From the NCBI GenBank assembly GCA_041488455.1, contig JBGPPG010000003.1, forward strand, positions 1 through 64,000: a stretch of DNA of 64,000 bases. The letters run 5' to 3'. This DNA is from DASQPE01 sp041488455. Its GTDB lineage: Bacteria; Gemmatimonadota; Gemmatimonadetes; Gemmatimonadales; GWC2-71-9. A program made the position numbers and the translations under genes. Shown in pieces: positions 25,084-34,179 of this stretch; positions within the stretch are counted from its first letter, which is position 1, and each line of letters opens with the position of its first letter. The notes under the pieces were generated by a model that had not been told where the DNA came from, searched no databases, and was given only the letters and a program-made list of their open reading frames with translations.

Positions 25084-25395
25084 ATGCGAGGAATGAGAGG
25101 GTTTGGGATCCTGGTTCTAGCCGTCGTGTTGGTGTCGGCCTGGGGGTGCGGGTCGACGGCGACGAAAGAGGGGACCGGCGAGTACGTCGACGATTCCGTG
25201 ATCACCGCGAAGGTGAAGTCGGCCATCTTCAACGACGCCAACCTGAAGGTCAACGAGATCAACGTCGAGACGTTCAAGGGCGTGGTGCAGCTGAGCGGCT
25301 TCGTGCGGTCTCAGGCGGATATCGACCAGGCGATGAAGGTCGCGCGCGGGGTGGCCGGCGTGAAGTCCGTCAAGAACGATATGCGGATCAAGTGA
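25084..25395 (+). CDS. BON-domain lipoprotein
   Basis: A 103-residue protein with a signal peptide ending at the lipobox AWGC (Cys22) and a single BON domain (about 36-103): DDSVITAKVKSAIF, VNEINVETFKGVVQLSGFV, VAGVKSVKNDMRIK. BON proteins such as OsmY are periplasmic or outer-membrane-attached and support envelope integrity under osmotic stress. The ATG has GGAAGGAG upstream. It begins a run of four small envelope genes and is expected to be RpoN-dependent. Confidence 0.92.
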   Translation: MRGMRGFGILVLAVVLVSAWGCGSTATKEGTGEYVDDSVITAKVKSAIFNDANLKVNEINVETFKGVVQLSGFVRSQADIDQAMKVARGVAGVKSVKNDMRIK

Positions 25396-25408
25396 CGGGA
25401 GGCGTGTG

Positions 25409-25699
25409 ATGCGAAGCAGCCGGGTCTTTCTGCTGGGAGCGATCGTGGGAGGAGCCGCCGTGTGGCTGTGGGGCCGGGAGGCGGAGGCGTACGTGGAGGA
25501 GAAGACGCGCGGGGTGCGCACGACGGTCGCGGAGGGAGTCCGGGCGGTCGAGGAAACCGCCGGGCAGGTGCTCGACCGCGGCGGCGAGGCCCTGCGGCGA
25601 GCCGAGGACTTCCTGGAGGACACGAAGACACACATGAGCGAAGCGCTCCAGGCCGGGCAGGAGGCGATTCGCCCGGCGCCCGCGACGAGGGAACCATGA
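25409..25699 (+). CDS. Small membrane-anchored amphipathic-helix protein (YtxH-like)
   Basis: A 96-residue protein with one N-terminal membrane anchor (FLLGAIVGGAAVWLWG) and a long charged helix with repeated AEGVRAVEE/AGQVLDRGGEAL pattern, similar to YtxH/apolipoprotein-like stress proteins. ATG 25409 follows GGGAGG by 7 bases; GTG 25406 is also possible. The end overlaps the next gene as ATGA. No known activity. Confidence 0.72.
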   Translation: MRSSRVFLLGAIVGGAAVWLWGREAEAYVEEKTRGVRTTVAEGVRAVEETAGQVLDRGGEALRRAEDFLEDTKTHMSEALQAGQEAIRPAPATREP

Positions 25700-25923
25700 A
25701 GCCCATGACGCTCGTCGGTGTCGCCCTGATCATTCTCGGCGTGCTGGCCCTGGCCTACCAGGGCATCACGTACACGACGCGGGAGAAGGTCATCGACCTG
25801 GGGCCGCTCCAGGCCTCGGTCGACAAGAAGAAGAGCATTCCGCTGCTCCCGATCGTCGGCGCGCTCGCGCTTGCCGGGGGTGTGGTGATGGTCTTCATCG
25901 GATCTCGAAAGTCCTCGGCGTGA
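25696..25923 (+). CDS. Small membrane protein, DUF3185-like
   Basis: A 75-residue protein with an N-terminal segment MTLVGVALIILGVLALAYQG, a conserved-looking loop ITYTTREKVIDLGPLQ followed by KKKSIPLLPI, and a second membrane segment (VGALALAGGVVMVFIG). This matches the DUF3185 layout. It is translationally coupled to the preceding gene. Function unknown; the context is envelope stress. Confidence 0.78.
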   Translation: MKPMTLVGVALIILGVLALAYQGITYTTREKVIDLGPLQASVDKKKSIPLLPIVGALALAGGVVMVFIGSRKSSA

Positions 25924-25945
25924 CCGTCCCGAGAGAGGAGCGGAC

Positions 25946-26134
25946 ATGAGCCTGATCGGACTCGTCCTCACGCTGGTGATCGTCGGCGTCGTGCTGTGGC
26001 TGATCAACAACTACGTGCCGATGGATCCAAAGATCAAGACGATCGTCAACGTCGTGGTCGTCGTCGCGGTGGTGATCTGGCTCTTGCAGGTGTTCGGGAT
26101 CCTCGGCTCCGTGCGAGACATACGAATCCGGTAG
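25946..26134 (+). CDS. Small membrane protein, Thivi_2564 family-like
   Basis: A 62-residue protein with two membrane segments separated by NNYVPMDPKIKTIVN, typical of the small membrane proteins annotated as Thivi_2564 family. GAGAGGAG precedes the ATG by about 6 bases. It closes the small-protein run and stands 20 bases before the flavin-binding gene. Confidence 0.78.
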   Translation: MSLIGLVLTLVIVGVVLWLINNYVPMDPKIKTIVNVVVVVAVVIWLLQVFGILGSVRDIRIR

Positions 26135-26154
26135 CGCTCCGTGTTGCCCACGTC

Positions 26155-26706
26155 GTGTTGATCCAGGAGCTGAGCAGCCAGGCGAGCCTGGACCTGCTGG
26201 CCCGCACGCGGCTCGGCCGGCTGGCGTGCAGTCAGGGGGGCCAGCCCTACGTGGTGCCCGTCTATTTCGCGTACGCGGATCGGTCGCTGTACGGCTTTGC
26301 CACGCTCGGGAAGAAGATCGAGTGGATGCGCGCCAACCCCTTGGTCTGTATCGAGGTGGACGAGGTGGTGAGCCCCCAGCAGTGGGCGAGCGTCATCGTC
26401 TTCGGTCGCTACGAGGAGCTGCCCGACACGCCGGAATGGCGGAGCGCGCGCGCATTCGCCCACAAGCTGCTGAAGCAGAGCGGCATGTGGTGGGAGCCCG
26501 CCTACGTGAAGACCGTGCTGGGCGGCGTGGCGCGCCCGCTCGTGCCGGTCTTCTACCGGATCCACGTCGTTCAGACCACCGGACACCGAGCCACCCCGGA
26601 GGGGGCGCCGCCGACGGAACGCCGGTCCACGATCGCCTCGGGCGAGGCCGGGTGGCTGGAGAGGCTGCTGCGGCAGGTCCGGGGCGAGCGGCGGGGCCGG
26701 CGGTGA
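26155..26706 (+). CDS. Pyridoxamine 5'-phosphate oxidase-like flavin-binding protein
   Basis: A 183-residue split-barrel protein of the PPOX/nitroimidazole-resistance type: LARTRLGRLACSQGGQPYVVPVYFAY, GKKIEWMRANPLVCIEVDEV, WASVIVFGRYEEL. It probably binds FMN or F420 and reduces a small substrate or acts as a sensor. No ATG is available near the conserved start; GTG 26155 or TTG 26158 fits. Its stop overlaps the acyl-CoA ligase start (GTGA), so it leads the metabolic operon. Confidence 0.82.
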   Translation: MLIQELSSQASLDLLARTRLGRLACSQGGQPYVVPVYFAYADRSLYGFATLGKKIEWMRANPLVCIEVDEVVSPQQWASVIVFGRYEELPDTPEWRSARAFAHKLLKQSGMWWEPAYVKTVLGGVARPLVPVFYRIHVVQTTGHRATPEGAPPTERRSTIASGEAGWLERLLRQVRGERRGRR

Positions 26707-28481
26707 GCGGCTGGGAGCCGATCCGGAAGTCGGCGGGGGATGGATCTGTCGCCCCGAATCTCGCGGACTACGCGCGGGGCCGTGCCGAGTTCTCGTGGCA
26801 AGGCGCGCGCGCGGCCCTCGACGGGCTGCCAGACGGGCGAGGGCTGAACATTGCCCATGAGGCGGTCGACCGTCACGTGGCTCACGGCCACGGCGAGCAC
26901 GTGGCGCTGCGGTGGCTCGGCAAGCGCGGCGAGGCCGTCGACTATACTTATGGCAGCCTCGCCGAGCTGACGAGCCGCTTCGCCAATGTCCTGCGCTCGC
27001 TCGGCGTGGGCCCGGGCGAGCGGGTCTACGCCCTGGCCGGACGCATTCCCGAGCTCTACGTCGCCGCGCTCGGCACGCTCAAGAGCCGCGGCGTGTTCTG
27101 CCCGATGTTCTCCGCGTTCGGCCCCGAGCCGATTCGCGTCCGGATGACGACCGGCCAGGCGCGCGTGCTCGTCACCACGGAGTCACTCTACCGGCGCAAG
27201 ATCGCCGGGATCCGGGACGCGCTCCCGGATCTCCGGCACGTGCTGCTGGTCGGGGACGGCCGTAGACCCACGAGTATTCCGGGAACCGAGGACTACGCCA
27301 CCCTCATGGCCCGCGCCAGCGGGCGCTTCGACATCGAGCCCACGGACCCGCAGGAGATAGCGCTGCTCCATTTCACCAGCGGCACCACCGGCCGGCCCAA
27401 GGGCGCGATGCACGTGCACGAGGCCGTCGTGGCCCACCACATCACGGGGCAGCTCGCACTCGATTTCCATGCGGACGACGTCTTCTGGTGCACCGCGGAT
27501 CCGGGCTGGGTCACGGGGACCTCCTACGGGATCATCGCGCCGCTGACCTGCGGGATCACCAGTATCGTGGACGAGGCCGAGTTCGACGCCGCGCGCTGGT
27601 ACGGCATCCTGCAGGACCAGCGCGTGACGGTCTGGTACACCGCGCCGACCGCGATCCGCATGCTGATGAAGACCGGCGGCGAGCTTGCGCGCAAGCACGA
27701 TCTCCGGGCGCTGCGGTTCCTCGCCAGCGTGGGAGAGCCGCTCAACCCGGAGGCGGTCGTCTGGGGACAGGAAGCCTTCGGCCGGCCGTTCCACGACAAC
27801 TGGTGGCAGACCGAAACGGGCGGGATCATGATCGCCAACTTCTCGGCCATGGATATCCGCCCCGGCTCCATGGGCCGCCCGCTGCCCGGGGTGGAGGCCG
27901 CCATCGTCCGGAAGCTTGGCGATGACCGCGTGGAAGCCATCGAGGAGCCCGACGTGCAGGGCGAGCTGGCGCTCCGCCCCGGATGGCCCTCCATGTTCCG
28001 CGGGTACTGGCAAGAGCCCGAGCGCTACCGCAAGTGCTTCGCGGGCGGCTTCTACCTCACGGGGGATCTCGCTCGGCGGGATCGCGACGGCTACTTCTGG
28101 TTTGTCGGGCGGGCCGACGACGTGATCAAGAGCTCCGGCCACCTCATCGGCCCGTTCGAGGTGGAGAGCGTCCTGATGGAGCACAAGGCGGTGGCCGAGG
28201 CCGGTGTCATCGGCAAGCCGGACCCGGTGGCGATGGAGGTGGTCAAGGCCTTCGTTTCGCTCAAGGACGGCTACGAGCCGACCGAGGAGCTCCGTCGCGA
28301 CCTGCTGGCCTTCGCGCGCTCCCGTCTCGGGGCGGTGGTCGCGCCCAAGGAGATCGCCTTCGAGGCGAGCCTGCCCAAGACGCGGAGCGGCAAGATCATG
28401 CGGCGCCTGCTCAAGGCCCGTGAGCTGGGGCTGCCCGAGGGAGACACCTCGACGCTCGAGGGTGCGGAGGCCGAGCGATGA
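26703..28481 (+). CDS. Acetate--CoA ligase-like AMP-forming acyl-CoA synthetase
   Basis: A 592-residue ANL-superfamily enzyme. The P-loop HFTSGTTGRPKGAMH, the aromatic/Thr motif WWQTETGG, the hinge TGDLARRDRDGYFWFVGRADD and the catalytic Lys region LPKTRSGKIMRR are all intact. WWQTETGG with Trp favours a short acid such as acetate. It makes acetyl-CoA from acetate, ATP and CoA in the cytoplasm. It overlaps the flanking genes by 4 bases on each side. The final Lys is the usual target of protein acetylation, and a GNAT gene is in the same block. Confidence 0.92.
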   Translation: MSGWEPIRKSAGDGSVAPNLADYARGRAEFSWQGARAALDGLPDGRGLNIAHEAVDRHVAHGHGEHVALRWLGKRGEAVDYTYGSLAELTSRFANVLRSLGVGPGERVYALAGRIPELYVAALGTLKSRGVFCPMFSAFGPEPIRVRMTTGQARVLVTTESLYRRKIAGIRDALPDLRHVLLVGDGRRPTSIPGTEDYATLMARASGRFDIEPTDPQEIALLHFTSGTTGRPKGAMHVHEAVVAHHITGQLALDFHADDVFWCTADPGWVTGTSYGIIAPLTCGITSIVDEAEFDAARWYGILQDQRVTVWYTAPTAIRMLMKTGGELARKHDLRALRFLASVGEPLNPEAVVWGQEAFGRPFHDNWWQTETGGIMIANFSAMDIRPGSMGRPLPGVEAAIVRKLGDDRVEAIEEPDVQGELALRPGWPSMFRGYWQEPERYRKCFAGGFYLTGDLARRDRDGYFWFVGRADDVIKSSGHLIGPFEVESVLMEHKAVAEAGVIGKPDPVAMEVVKAFVSLKDGYEPTEELRRDLLAFARSRLGAVVAPKEIAFEASLPKTRSGKIMRRLLKARELGLPEGDTSTLEGAEAER

Positions 28482-29449
28482 CCGACATCGATCGAGCGCA
28501 CGCTCTCGCCCTGCTCCGCCAGATGCTGCTCATCCGGCGGTTCGAGGAGAAGGCCGCCGAGCTCTACAGCGTGGGCAAGATCCGCGGCTTCCTGCACCTC
28601 TACATCGGCGAGGAGGCCGTGGCGGTGGGGACCATGCAGGCGCTCACCCCGGAGGACGGGATCGTGGCGACCTACCGCGAGCACGGTCAGGCCCTGGCCC
28701 GCGGGCTCCCGGCCGGCTCGCTCATGGCCGAGATGTACGGCAAGGCCAACGGCTGCAGCCGCGGGCGCGGCGGCTCCATGCACTTCTTCGACGTCTCGCG
28801 CCGCTTCTACGGCGGCCACGCCATCGTCGGAGGCGGCCTGCCCGTCGCGGTGGGGCTCGCGCTCGCCGACAAGCTGCGTGCCCGGGCGCGGGTGACCGCG
28901 TGCTTCTTTGGCGACGGAGCGGTGGCCGAGGGCGAGTTCCACGAGTCGCTCAATCTGGCCGCACTGTGGAAGCTCCCGGTCCTCTTTCTCTGCGAGAACA
29001 ACCTCTACGCGATGGGCACCGCGCTGGCCCGCCATCAGTCTCAGCCCGACATCCGGCGGAAGGCCGACGCCTACGGCATGGCGTCGGACTCCGCCGACGG
29101 CATGGACGTCCTGGCGGTGGAGGAGGCCACGCGGCGGGCCGCCGACCGCGTGCGGCGCGGCGAGGGCCCCCTCCTCCTGGAGCTGCGCACGTATCGCTTC
29201 CGCGCCCACTCCACCGCCGATCCGGAGCTGTACCGGACGAAGGAGGAGGTCGCGGAGTGGAAGCGGCGCGATCCCATCGGGCTGTTCACCGCGCGGCTGC
29301 AGGCGGCGGGCCTCCTGAGTGCCGCCGATCTGGCCTCCCTGGAAGCTTCGGTCGCCGCGGAGATCGCCGAGGCCGTGGGCCTCGCCGAGGCCGGCCCCTG
29401 GGAACCAGTGGAGGACCTGACCCGAGACGTCTACACGAGGACGCCATGA
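28478..29449 (+). CDS. 2-oxoacid dehydrogenase E1 subunit alpha (PDH/acetoin type)
   Basis: A 323-residue thiamine-diphosphate enzyme subunit. The ThDP-binding segment runs from GDG (CFFGDGAVAEGEFHESLN) to CENN about 30 residues later, and the phosphorylation-loop region YRFRAHSTADPELYR is present. RGRGGSMHFFD is the E1alpha signature. With E1beta it decarboxylates pyruvate or a similar 2-oxoacid (or cleaves acetoin) and acylates the lipoyl group of E2. It starts in the ATGA overlap with the ligase gene. Confidence 0.93.
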   Translation: MTDIDRAHALALLRQMLLIRRFEEKAAELYSVGKIRGFLHLYIGEEAVAVGTMQALTPEDGIVATYREHGQALARGLPAGSLMAEMYGKANGCSRGRGGSMHFFDVSRRFYGGHAIVGGGLPVAVGLALADKLRARARVTACFFGDGAVAEGEFHESLNLAALWKLPVLFLCENNLYAMGTALARHQSQPDIRRKADAYGMASDSADGMDVLAVEEATRRAADRVRRGEGPLLLELRTYRFRAHSTADPELYRTKEEVAEWKRRDPIGLFTARLQAAGLLSAADLASLEASVAAEIAEAVGLAEAGPWEPVEDLTRDVYTRTP

Positions 29450-30429
29450 GCAAGATGAGCTACCGGGACGCGATCCGCTCCGCGCTGCGCGAGGCGCTCC
29501 GCGACGACCCGCGCGTGTTCCTGATGGGGGAAGACGTCGGCGGATACGGTGGCGCCTTCAAGGTCAGTCACGGGCTGCTCGAGGAGTTCGGCCCCGAGCG
29601 GGTCCGGGACACGCCCCTGTCGGAGAACACGTTCCTCGGCGCCGGCATCGGCGCCGCGCTCGGCGGCATGCGCCCGATCGTGGAGATCATGACCGTCAAC
29701 TTCAGCCTGCTGGCGCTGGACCAGATCGTGAACAACGCGGCCACGCTCCGGCACATGTCGGGGGGCCAGCTCAGCGTGCCGCTCGTGGTGCGCATGACCA
29801 CCGGGGGTGGCCGCCAGCTCGCGGCCCAGCACTCGCACAGCCTGGAGGGCTGGTTCGCGCACATCCCGGGGATCAAGATCGTGGTGCCCGCGGTGGCCGC
29901 CGACGCCCGCGGATTGTTCCTGGCCGCGCTCCGGGATCCGGATCCGGTGTTCATCTTCGAGCACGCGACCCTGTATCCGGTGGAGGGGGAGGTCGATGAG
30001 CAGGCCGGACCCGCCGAGATCGGCCGGGCCCTGGTGCGGCGCGCGGGAGACGCGGTGAGCGTCATCACGTACGGCGGCACCCTCGGCAAGGCGCTGCAGG
30101 CCGCCGACGAGCTCGCGGTGGACGGCATCCAGGCCGAGGTCATCGACCTGCGCTCGCTGCGGCCGCTGGACACCGAGACCATTCTCGCCTCGGTGGCCAG
30201 GACGCATCGCGCGGTGATCGTGGACGAGGGCTGGCGCACGTGCAGCTTCGCCGCCGAGGTGAGCGCCCGGATCATGGAGGGCGGCTTCTACAGCCTGGAC
30301 GCGCCCGTCGCGCGCGTGTGCAGCGCCGAGGTGCCGATGCCGTACGCCAAGCACATGGAGGACGCGGCGCTGCCGCAGGTGCCGGCCATCGTGGGCGCGG
30401 TCCGGGCGATGCTGGGCAGCCATGGCTGA
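29446..30429 (+). CDS. 2-oxoacid dehydrogenase E1 subunit beta
   Basis: A 327-residue transketolase-like subunit: YRDAIRSALREALRDDPRVF, GEDVGGYGGAFKV, DTPLSENTFLGAGIGAA, and the C-terminal swivel domain (VSVITYGGTL, EVIDLRSLRPLDTETI). It completes the E1 heterotetramer. Pairing with the preceding alpha subunit and following E2 is in the usual PDH/acetoin order. It overlaps both neighbours. Confidence 0.93.
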   Translation: MSKMSYRDAIRSALREALRDDPRVFLMGEDVGGYGGAFKVSHGLLEEFGPERVRDTPLSENTFLGAGIGAALGGMRPIVEIMTVNFSLLALDQIVNNAATLRHMSGGQLSVPLVVRMTTGGGRQLAAQHSHSLEGWFAHIPGIKIVVPAVAADARGLFLAALRDPDPVFIFEHATLYPVEGEVDEQAGPAEIGRALVRRAGDAVSVITYGGTLGKALQAADELAVDGIQAEVIDLRSLRPLDTETILASVARTHRAVIVDEGWRTCSFAAEVSARIMEGGFYSLDAPVARVCSAEVPMPYAKHMEDAALPQVPAIVGAVRAMLGSHG

Positions 30430-31588
30430 GTTCCTGATGCCGATCCTGACCGCGGACATGAGCGCCGGCACGCTCGTCGAGTGGCGCAAGAAGCCCGGAG
30501 ACGCGCTCGAGCGTGGCGACATCATCGCCCTCGTCGAGACCGACAAGGGCCTGATCGACATCGAGGTCTTCACGCCCGGCGTGCTCGAGAAGATCGTCGT
30601 GCAGCCGGGCGCCACGGTGCCCACCGGCGCGGTGCTGGCCATCATCCGTGACGAGGCGCCGACTGGAGCGCCTCCGGCGCCCGCCGCGGCGCCGCCGCTG
30701 GCCCCGTCTCCGGTCGCCCCGGCCCTGCCGCCTGTCGCGCCCGCCCCCCCCGGCCGGCTCAAGGTCTCGCCGCTGGCGCGGAAGCTCGCCGCCGAGCTCG
30801 GCGTCGATCCGGCCACGGTGCGGGGGACCGGGGTCGGTGGCGCGATCAGGCGCGAGGATATCGAGCAGGCGGCGGCCCGGGCCGCGGCTCCCGCCCAGAA
30901 GCCCCGCGCGGCGCTCGACCGGCAGGCGCGGTTGCGGCAGGCGATCGGGGCCGCCATGGCCCGCTCCAAGCGCGAGATCCCCCACTACTACCTCGCCACC
31001 ACCATCGACATGCACCGGGCGATGACCTGGCTCGCGGAGGAGAATCTCAAGCGGCCGGTGACCGACCGGGTCCTCTACGGAGCCCTGCTCATCAAGGCGG
31101 TGGCGCTCGCGCTCAAGGAGGTCCCGGAGCTGAACTCGGTGTGGCGGGGGAGCGAGCCGGTCCGGAGCGAGGCCGTTCACGTCGGGGTGGCCATCTCGCT
31201 GCGCGGAGGAGGACTCGTCGCGCCGGCGCTCCACGACACGGCCACCCAGAGCCTCGGCGATCTCATGCGACGCTTCCGCGACCTGGTGCAGCGCGCGCGG
31301 ACCGGCGGGCTCCGGAGCTCGGAGCTGTCCGATCCGACGATCACCCTCACCAGCCTCGGCGAGCAGGGCGTGGAGAGCGTCTTCGGCGTCATCTTCCCGC
31401 CGCAGGTCGCCATCGTGGGCTTCGGCAAGATCGTCGAGCGGCCGTGGGTGATGCCGGGCGGGCAGCTCGTGGCCCGGCCCGTCGTCACCGCCACGCTCTC
31501 GGCCGACCATCGCGTGAGCGACGGCCACCGCGGCGGCCTCTTCCTGGCCGCGGTGGACCGGCTGCTGCAGGAGCCGCAGCGGCTATGA
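30422..31588 (+). CDS. Dihydrolipoamide acyltransferase E2
   Basis: A 388-residue E2 with one lipoyl domain (lipoylated Lys42 in ETDKGLIDIE; the usual DKA is DKG here), a Pro/Ala-rich linker (about 78-110), a peripheral-subunit-binding domain (KVSPLARKLAAELGVDPATV) and a shortened catalytic domain ending with the active-site DHRVSDGH. It transfers the acyl group from lipoate to CoA. No E3 (lipoamide dehydrogenase) gene is in this operon, so E3 must come from elsewhere. The ATG lies within the E1beta 3' end. Confidence 0.93.
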   Translation: MAEFLMPILTADMSAGTLVEWRKKPGDALERGDIIALVETDKGLIDIEVFTPGVLEKIVVQPGATVPTGAVLAIIRDEAPTGAPPAPAAAPPLAPSPVAPALPPVAPAPPGRLKVSPLARKLAAELGVDPATVRGTGVGGAIRREDIEQAAARAAAPAQKPRAALDRQARLRQAIGAAMARSKREIPHYYLATTIDMHRAMTWLAEENLKRPVTDRVLYGALLIKAVALALKEVPELNSVWRGSEPVRSEAVHVGVAISLRGGGLVAPALHDTATQSLGDLMRRFRDLVQRARTGGLRSSELSDPTITLTSLGEQGVESVFGVIFPPQVAIVGFGKIVERPWVMPGGQLVARPVVTATLSADHRVSDGHRGGLFLAAVDRLLQEPQRL

Positions 31589-31833
31589 CCCGCGACGAGA
31601 TCCGCGCCATCGTCCTGCGCACGCTCGGCGAGATCGCGCCCGAGGCGGATCTGTCCACGCTCGCGCCCGACGTGTCCTTCCGGGATCAGCTCGACGTGGA
31701 TTCGATGGACCTGCTGAACTTCGTCATCGCCCTGCACGCCGTCCTCCACGTCGACATCCCGGAGGCGGACTATCCGAAGCTGGCCACCCTGGATGGCTGC
31801 TTGGACTACCTGACGGGAGTGGGTGTCCGATGA
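31585..31833 (+). CDS. Acyl carrier protein
   Basis: An 82-residue four-helix carrier protein. The phosphopantetheine attachment Ser40 is in DVDSMDLLNF, with the acidic helix II/III pattern IPEADYPKLATLDGCLDYL. It sits between E2 and an acyl-CoA synthetase-like enzyme, all joined by 4-base overlaps. This position suggests that it receives an acyl group for E2 lipoylation or from the downstream ligase; that is inference. It is not the housekeeping AcpP type, as it lacks a fab gene neighbourhood. Confidence 0.87.
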   Translation: MTRDEIRAIVLRTLGEIAPEADLSTLAPDVSFRDQLDVDSMDLLNFVIALHAVLHVDIPEADYPKLATLDGCLDYLTGVGVR

Positions 31834-33659
31834 GCGAGCAGCAGGACGTCGGTACGCTCGCGCGGATGTTCTGGCGCCGGGTCGAGCAGAGCGGCGACCG
31901 GCCGGCCCAGATGGTGAAGCGGGGCGGCCGCTGGGAGACGCTCGACTGGAGCCGGGTCGGCACGCAGGTGCGGGAGCTGACGTTCGGGCTCCTGGCGCTG
32001 GGCCTCCGGGCGGGTGAGTCGGTGGCCATCCTGTCCCGGAGTCGCGCCGAGTGGGTGCAGACCGACTTCGCGGTCTTCTCGGTCGGCGGCGTTAGCGTCC
32101 CCATCTATCCCAGCTACACGGCCGAGCAGGTCGCCTACATCGTCGACGACTCGGAGGCGCGAGTGCTGATCGTCGAGGATGGCGCTGAGCTCGCCAAGGC
32201 GCTGGAGATGCGAGCGCGGATGACCGGACTTGGCCGCATCGTCGTGATCGAGGGCCACGAGGGCCCGGACCCGACCATCCTCGGCTGGGACGCCCTGCGG
32301 CGACTCGGTCGCGACCATGCCGCCACGTTCGGCGCGGAGCTGGCCGCGCGGGTCACGGGTGCCGGCCCCAAACAGGTCGCGACCATCGTGTACACCTCGG
32401 GGACGACGGGACCGCCCAAGGGCGTCGTGCAGACCCACGAGAACCACCTCGCCATGCTGGCGTCGGTGACGCAGGTGGCGCCCGCCCGGCCCGGCGACGT
32501 CCACGTGCTCTTCCTGCCGCTGGCCCATTCGTTCGGGCGCCTCGAGGCCTTCATGGGCGTCTACCTGGGTCTCACCACCGCGTTCGCCGAGTCGCTCGAC
32601 AAGCTCGGCGACGATATCCGGGAGGTGCGTCCCCATTTCCTCGTGGCGGTGCCCCGCGTCTTCGAGAAGGTCCACGCCCGGATCGTCGCGGACGTCGAGC
32701 GGGGCTCACCGCTCCGGCGCGGTCTCTTCGCCTGGGCCATGCGGGTCGGCCACGAAGTCGCGGGGCGGCGGAGCGCGGGCCGGCCGGTGCCGGCCCTCCT
32801 CGCGCTCCACCACCGGCTGGCCCACCGGCTGGTCTTCGGCCGGTTGCAGGCGGCTCTCGGGGGCCGGCTCCGTTTCGCCGTGTCGGGTGGCGCGGCGTTG
32901 CCATCCGAGATCGCGGCGTTCTTTCACGCCGCCGGCATCCTCATCCTCGAAGGATACGGGTTGACTGAGAGCTGCCCGGTGCTCACGTTCAATCGGCCGG
33001 ATCGCTTCAGGTTCGGCTCGGTCGGCCACCCGGTGCCCGGGGTGGAGATCCGGCTGGCTCCCGACGCGGAGATCCTCGCCCGCGGGCCGAACATCGCCCA
33101 GTGCGGCTACTGGAAGCGGCCCGGGGAGTCCGCCGAGACCTTCGGCGCCGACGGCTGGCTCCATACCGGTGACATCGGCCGCGTCGATGAGGACGGCTTT
33201 GTCTTCATCACCGATCGGAAGAAGGACCTCATCGTCACGTCGGGCGGGATCAACATCGCTCCCCAGGCCATCGAGAGCCTCCTGCGCAGCGATCCGTTCG
33301 TCGGCCAGGCCCTGGTGTATGGCGATGGCCGGCCCTATCCGGTCGCTCTCGTGACGGTGAACGCCGAGGCGGCGGCCGAGCTCGCCCGGAGTCTCGGGAT
33401 CCTGTGGACCGACCATGCGCGTCTATCGCGGCATCCCGAGATACTCGCCCGGGTCGAGCGGATCATCGCAGAGAAGAACGCGCACCTGCAGTCGTACGCC
33501 CGGATCAAGCGCTTCGCGGTGCTGCCCGCCGAGCTCACCGAGGAGGCGGGGGAAGTCACGCCCACTCAGAAGCTGAAGCGGAAGCAGGTCGCCGAGAAGT
33601 ACGCGGACGTGCTCGAGTCGCTCTACGATTCCGGGCGTCGACCGGCGCGGGGTTACTAG
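31830..33659 (+). CDS. Long-chain acyl-CoA (or acyl-ACP) synthetase, FadD15-like
   Basis: A 609-residue ANL enzyme: P-loop YTSGTTGPPKGVVQTH, the long-chain type LPLAHSFGR, ILEGYGLTESCPV, WLHTGDIGRVDEDGFVFITDRKKDLIV split over the hinge, and the C-terminal TPTQKLKRK with catalytic Lys. The layout matches long-chain fatty acid ligases. Because the ACP gene overlaps its start, acyl-ACP formation is an alternative to acyl-CoA. It ends the operon; the next gene begins 64 bases later. Confidence 0.9.
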   Translation: MSEQQDVGTLARMFWRRVEQSGDRPAQMVKRGGRWETLDWSRVGTQVRELTFGLLALGLRAGESVAILSRSRAEWVQTDFAVFSVGGVSVPIYPSYTAEQVAYIVDDSEARVLIVEDGAELAKALEMRARMTGLGRIVVIEGHEGPDPTILGWDALRRLGRDHAATFGAELAARVTGAGPKQVATIVYTSGTTGPPKGVVQTHENHLAMLASVTQVAPARPGDVHVLFLPLAHSFGRLEAFMGVYLGLTTAFAESLDKLGDDIREVRPHFLVAVPRVFEKVHARIVADVERGSPLRRGLFAWAMRVGHEVAGRRSAGRPVPALLALHHRLAHRLVFGRLQAALGGRLRFAVSGGAALPSEIAAFFHAAGILILEGYGLTESCPVLTFNRPDRFRFGSVGHPVPGVEIRLAPDAEILARGPNIAQCGYWKRPGESAETFGADGWLHTGDIGRVDEDGFVFITDRKKDLIVTSGGINIAPQAIESLLRSDPFVGQALVYGDGRPYPVALVTVNAEAAAELARSLGILWTDHARLSRHPEILARVERIIAEKNAHLQSYARIKRFAVLPAELTEEAGEVTPTQKLKRKQVAEKYADVLESLYDSGRRPARGY

Positions 33660-33723
33660 TCGGACAAGGGGAATGCACGCGAGCAGAACGCCTCGGATCG
33701 CGGAGAGGCAGGAGGCGATGGAC

Positions 33724-34170
33724 ATGGCAAGGATCCGGACGGTGATGGTAGCATCCGATTTCTCCTCGGCCTCACGGGCTGCGTTCGTGAGCGCGGTGGA
33801 GCTGGCGAAGGCGAATCGGGCGAGACTCCTTGTGATGCACGCGTTGACGCTCGTTCCCCCGATGCTGGGAGGCGAGTACATGCCTCCGCAGGCCTGGGAG
33901 CGGATCGAGACCGCCACCCGCGCCGAGGCGCGGAAGCAGATCCAGGCGCTGGTGGCGAAGGCCAAGCGGGCCGGCATCCGCGCCACTGCTCTGCTCATGG
34001 TCGGAAGCCCGTACGAGGTCATCGTCCGGGCCGCCCGGTCGAAGCGGGTCGACGTGCTCGTGGTGGGGACGCACGGACGCACCGGGCTGCCGCGCTTCTT
34101 CCTGGGGAGTGTGGCGGCCCGCGTGCTGGCGACGGCGCACTGTCCGGTGCTCACGGTCCGGGGGCGGTAG
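33724..34170 (+). CDS. Universal stress protein, ATP-binding type
   Basis: A 148-residue UspA-fold protein: RIRTVMVASDFSSAS at the start, and the ATP-binding GTHGRTGLPRFFLGSVA with the pattern G-x2-G-x9-GS, so it belongs to the nucleotide-binding class. Role: stress and dormancy signalling, cytoplasmic. ATG 33724 is 8 bases after GGAGG; ATG 33718 is closer than usual. Members of this family often occur beside Ca2+-ATPase and CBS genes. Confidence 0.92.
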   Translation: MARIRTVMVASDFSSASRAAFVSAVELAKANRARLLVMHALTLVPPMLGGEYMPPQAWERIETATRAEARKQIQALVAKAKRAGIRATALLMVGSPYEVIVRAARSKRVDVLVVGTHGRTGLPRFFLGSVAARVLATAHCPVLTVRGR

Positions 34171-34179
34171 AGCCCGTCG

